Both the position numbers and the translations under genes were made by a program. This document shows, piece after piece, positions 6,684 through 8,746 of a DNA stretch of 8,746 nucleotides (the first letter of the stretch is position 1; each line of letters begins with the position of its first letter). The DNA lies in NCBI GenBank assembly GCA_027483285.1, contig JAIXUZ010000077.1:1-8746 (forward strand). The letters are read 5' to 3'. The stretch comes from Bacteroidota bacterium. Its GTDB lineage: Bacteria; Bacteroidota; Bacteroidia; CAMBQF01. Under the pieces are notes generated by a model. The model did no database searches, had not been told where the DNA came from, and worked only from the letters and a program-made list of their open reading frames with translations.

Positions 6684-7313
6684 GTCGGTGCGCCTTAATA
6701 AACTTGGTAGGATTTAAGTAACCCGTAGTATCGGTAGAATACCCCGGACCAATGCGCATGTCGGGCTTATCCCTTATTTCGAAATGCAGGTGCGCTATGT
6801 AGGCTCCATGGGCTGTACCTATGGTTCCGAGTTCATCGCCACGCTTTAACCAAGCGCCTTCTTGTACTTTTATTTTATCTAAGTGGGCATAGAAACTTTC
6901 TATGTATTTATTGGGCTTGCCCGGCACACAATGGATAACACGTACTATATTTCCCCAACCGCGGCCTGCATCTTTAGCATAGGTAACGTAGCCGTGGGCT
7001 GTTGCATACACTGGGTCGCCAAGATCTGTGTTGCCACCGCCGCTTCCGTTCCAGCGCTGCCTAAATGCCTGTTCTTTGTAAAGGGTTGTGCATCGTAATA
7101 GCCTTTGCCATCAGGCATTCCAACGGGATAATCAAAACCATCGGCTATATATTCAGTATGCTTTGAGAATAAAGTATCGTATTTATTTACTGCTTCCTTT
7201 TGGGTTAGTCCGCCCTTGTAAACAGTCCATAGCTTGTCTTTAAAAATATAGACAACAGCCGCTAATGCAAGTATAGCAAACAGAATAATGAATAAGCCTT
7301 TCCTCTTTTTCAC
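6667..7313 (-). pseudogene. M23 family metallopeptidase, second copy, frameshifted in the HxGxD zinc motif
   Basis: This is a paralogue of the adjacent M23 gene, disrupted by one missing base. It starts at GTG (7313), two bases after the TAA of the upstream copy, so it was probably translated by coupling. The first part reads MKKRKGLFIILFAILALAAV, a membrane anchor or signal peptide, then GFDYPVG near 59-65, YYDAQPF near 72-78 and NRHLG at 81-85. After that it goes out of frame (SAGTE) where the sister copy has EDWNG. From 7053 downward another frame continues the alignment without further damage: WNG, a GGGNTDLGDPVYA-like stretch, GRGWGNIVRV, FYAH, HLHFE and TGYLNPTKFIKAHRPK, ending in TAA at 6667. 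Adding one T between plus-strand positions 7054 and 7055 would restore HLGSDWNG, including the zinc-binding Asp, and give a protein of about 215 residues. As written, the second half would not be made. A recent mutation and a sequencing error are both possible. Confidence 0.8.
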
Positions 7314-7315
7314 GG

Positions 7316-7927
7316 TTAGCGCTTAGGACGGTTTGCCTTAATAAACGCCTTAGGATTCATATAGCCTGTAGTATCGCTGGAGTAACCTCCTCCTAAATCC
7401 ATCCCTACAATATTTCGCATTTCAAAGTGTACGTGGGCATACATTTTACCATCAAGGTTGCCCATAATGCCAATTTTAGTGCCGCGCTTAATAAAGGTAC
7501 CCTCTTTAACATACACTTCCTTTTCGTGTGCATAAAGGGTTTCTATACAACGTCCGTTGGGCAGTTTATGCACTATACGGATAACATTACCCCAACCGCC
7601 ACCATAGTCAAAAACCTCAGCAACATAGCCATTGGCTGCCGCGTAAACCGGGTCACCAAGGTCGGTATTGCCACCGCCGTTGCCATTCCAGTCTTCGCCT
7701 AAATGGGTATTGCGGGTAAAAGGTTGTGCATCGTAATACCCTACCGCATTGGGCGGACCAACAGGGTAATCAAACCCATCACTTTTAAATTCTTTATTGG
7801 CATTAAACAGCGAATCGTACTTACCACACTCGCCACAAACCTCCGCATATTCAGCAGGGTGTTGTGTAGCAAAAAGCAGTAGAGAGCCTAAGGCAAAGAT
7901 GGTAATTAGCAAGGCTGTTTTTTTCAT
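7316..7927 (-). CDS. Secreted M23 family metallopeptidase (LytM-like endopeptidase)
   Basis: The 203-residue protein has an N-terminal hydrophobic signal segment (residues about 4-20, after MKK) and one LytM/M23 domain. M23 enzymes are zinc peptidases that usually cut peptide cross-links in peptidoglycan; some act as activators of other hydrolases. Expected ligands are present: HLGED with His75 and Asp79, YAH with His134, and HVHFE with His165 and His167. The Gly-rich run near 82-86, GDPVYA near 91-96 and GGGWGNVIRI near 109-117 match the family core. The C-terminus (TGYMNPKAFIKANRPK) is shared with the broken sister copy downstream. There is no lipobox Cys after the signal segment, although Cys31 and Cys34 follow it. 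The probable location is periplasmic. The ATG at 7927 is 17 bases after the stop of the upstream hydratase gene, so the two may be co-transcribed, though no functional link is obvious. Confidence 0.9.
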   Translation of the reverse strand: MKKTALLITIFALGSLLLFATQHPAEYAEVCGECGKYDSLFNANKEFKSDGFDYPVGPPNAVGYYDAQPFTRNTHLGEDWNGNGGGNTDLGDPVYAAANGYVAEVFDYGGGWGNVIRIVHKLPNGRCIETLYAHEKEVYVKEGTFIKRGTKIGIMGNLDGKMYAHVHFEMRNIVGMDLGGGYSSDTTGYMNPKAFIKANRPKR

Positions 7928-7944
7928 TTTTCAGGCTGTGGAAT

Positions 7945-8746
7945 TTATTCACCTGTCCAAACGGGAGCGCGCTTTTCCATAAAGGCTTTTAACCCCTCTT
8001 GCGCATCTTTAGTTTCAAGGGTTTTGCCCAGCATCTCAAACATATAGTTGTGCAACTCGCCACCCTGTTTGCTTTGCATAGTATAGTAAGCCTCTAAGCC
8101 TTTGCGAATAGCAGCGGGCGAGTATTGCTTAATATCATCAACCAAAGCGGTAACGGCAGCATCCAGTTCATCAACATTAGCAACTACCTGGCTTACCAAA
8201 CCAACTTCTTTTGCATGTTGGGCGGTAATAGTACCTGCACGCATACATAAATCAAGCATAGTGCGGTGTGGCATAACATTCATAAGGCCAGCCATAACCT
8301 GGAAAGGCCATAAGCCACGCTTAACTTCGGGTAAGCTGAAGGTAGCCTGCTCAACAGATATTACATGTGTACAGCCGCTGATAATCATAAACCCGCCGGC
8401 ATAAACAGGTCCGTGGATGCGGCCTATGCAGGGCTTATATAGGGTAGCAAAAACCTCAACCAAGCGTATAGGCTCGTTAGGGTCGGGTATGGTAGACGAT
8501 TGTTCTGAACCTGCCCCTGCAAACGAAAGCAAATCGGCCCCTGCGCAAAATACATTACCCTCGGCAGCCATTACCACCGCCCACACACTGTTGTTGTGCT
8601 TGGCATGGGTTAAGGCAAAAGCCATCTCGTTTAGCAACGTAGGATTAATTGCATTCTTTTTCTCAGGGCGGTTAAGGGTAAGGCGAAGCACGTTCGCGTT
8701 AAAATCAACCTTAAGAAATTCAAAACGTTGGGTGCTTAAGTCGGCA
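7945..8746 (-). CDS. Enoyl-CoA hydratase/isomerase (crotonase) family protein, start beyond right edge
   Basis: The frame is open to the window's right edge. The residues before the GTG at 8691 (ending STQRFEFLKVDFNAN) read as a normal crotonase N-terminus, so GTG 8691 is internal and the true start lies just outside. Numbered from that GTG: LTLNRPEKKNAI at 4-15, the CoA/oxyanion motif NVFCAGADL at 46-54, GPVYAGGFMI at 94-103, FSLPEVKRG at 118-126, and the usual family tail DAQEGLKAFMEKRAPVW at 229-245. The crotonase fold binds acyl-CoA thioesters and acts in the cytoplasm. Of the two catalytic glutamates of rat mitochondrial hydratase, Glu164 is kept (Glu122), but Glu144 aligns without gaps to Met102. 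Ordinary hydratase activity is therefore doubtful, and an isomerase or another crotonase reaction is plausible. The substrate cannot be assigned. It is the first visible gene of a minus-strand group with the two M23 genes. Confidence 0.9.
   Translation of the reverse strand, partial: ADLSTQRFEFLKVDFNANVLRLTLNRPEKKNAINPTLLNEMAFALTHAKHNNSVWAVVMAAEGNVFCAGADLLSFAGAGSEQSSTIPDPNEPIRLVEVFATLYKPCIGRIHGPVYAGGFMIISGCTHVISVEQATFSLPEVKRGLWPFQVMAGLMNVMPHRTMLDLCMRAGTITAQHAKEVGLVSQVVANVDELDAAVTALVDDIKQYSPAAIRKGLEAYYTMQSKQGGELHNYMFEMLGKTLETKDAQEGLKAFMEKRAPVWTGE

Noticed and set aside
6945..7061. Programmed ribosomal frameshift in the second M23 gene
   Set aside because: There is no slippery heptamer or obvious downstream structure at the break; a simple one-base loss explains the data better.
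6883..7702. Plus-strand open frames opposite the M23 genes
   Set aside because: They are mirror frames of conserved peptidase coding sequence, with no motif or promoter of their own.
1..8746. CRISPR array, tRNA, rRNA, insertion sequence or attachment site
   Set aside because: Nearly all bases are accounted for by coding sequence, and no short direct repeats with spacers, terminal inverted repeats or transposase motifs were seen.

Overview
The window looks like chromosomal DNA from a member of the Bacteroidota. Three things point there: a TAnnTTTG promoter element stands upstream of the first operon, gene starts lack recognisable Shine-Dalgarno sequences, and the M23 peptidase and tandem-glycosyltransferase genes resemble that phylum's families. 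Genus and species cannot be read from the sequence.

Left edge (1-408, +): the 3' end of a tetratricopeptide-repeat gene whose start lies outside the window. A 54-base gap follows, carrying a good -7 promoter box.

Centre (463-6683, +): a tight five-gene operon with junctions of 1-base overlap, 8-base overlap, 6-base gap and 2-base gap. It encodes a HisH-type glutaminase, a HisF-type ammonia-channel partner, a PP-loop N-acetyl sugar amidotransferase (WbpG/PseA family), an 867-residue protein made of two glycosyltransferases in tandem, and a non-hydrolysing UDP-HexNAc 2-epimerase. In characterised systems the first three act together. HisH frees ammonia from glutamine, HisF passes it on, and the amidotransferase uses ATP to turn an acetamido group on a nucleotide-activated sugar into an acetamidino group. 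The HisF copy has Leu where true HisF has its catalytic Asp11, so the pair is very probably dedicated to sugar modification and not to histidine synthesis. The epimerase probably shapes a sugar precursor, and the double glycosyltransferase probably adds one or two sugars to a surface glycan. The glycosyltransferase gene is visibly more AT-rich than the flanks. Its seam shows that the two halves may once have been, or may still be, two genes separated by a one-base frame difference.

Right part (6667-8746, -): three co-directional genes reading toward the glycan operon. In transcription order they are an enoyl-CoA hydratase/isomerase family protein (start beyond the right edge), an intact secreted M23 metallopeptidase, and a second M23 paralogue broken by a one-base deletion inside its HxGxD zinc-binding motif. 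The last gene converges on the epimerase gene and overlaps it by 17 bases.

No tRNA, rRNA, CRISPR array, insertion sequence or riboswitch was seen, and no gene-free stretch exceeds 60 bases. The most notable items are the compact acetamidino-sugar cassette, the tandem glycosyltransferase with its suspicious seam, and the frameshifted peptidase.
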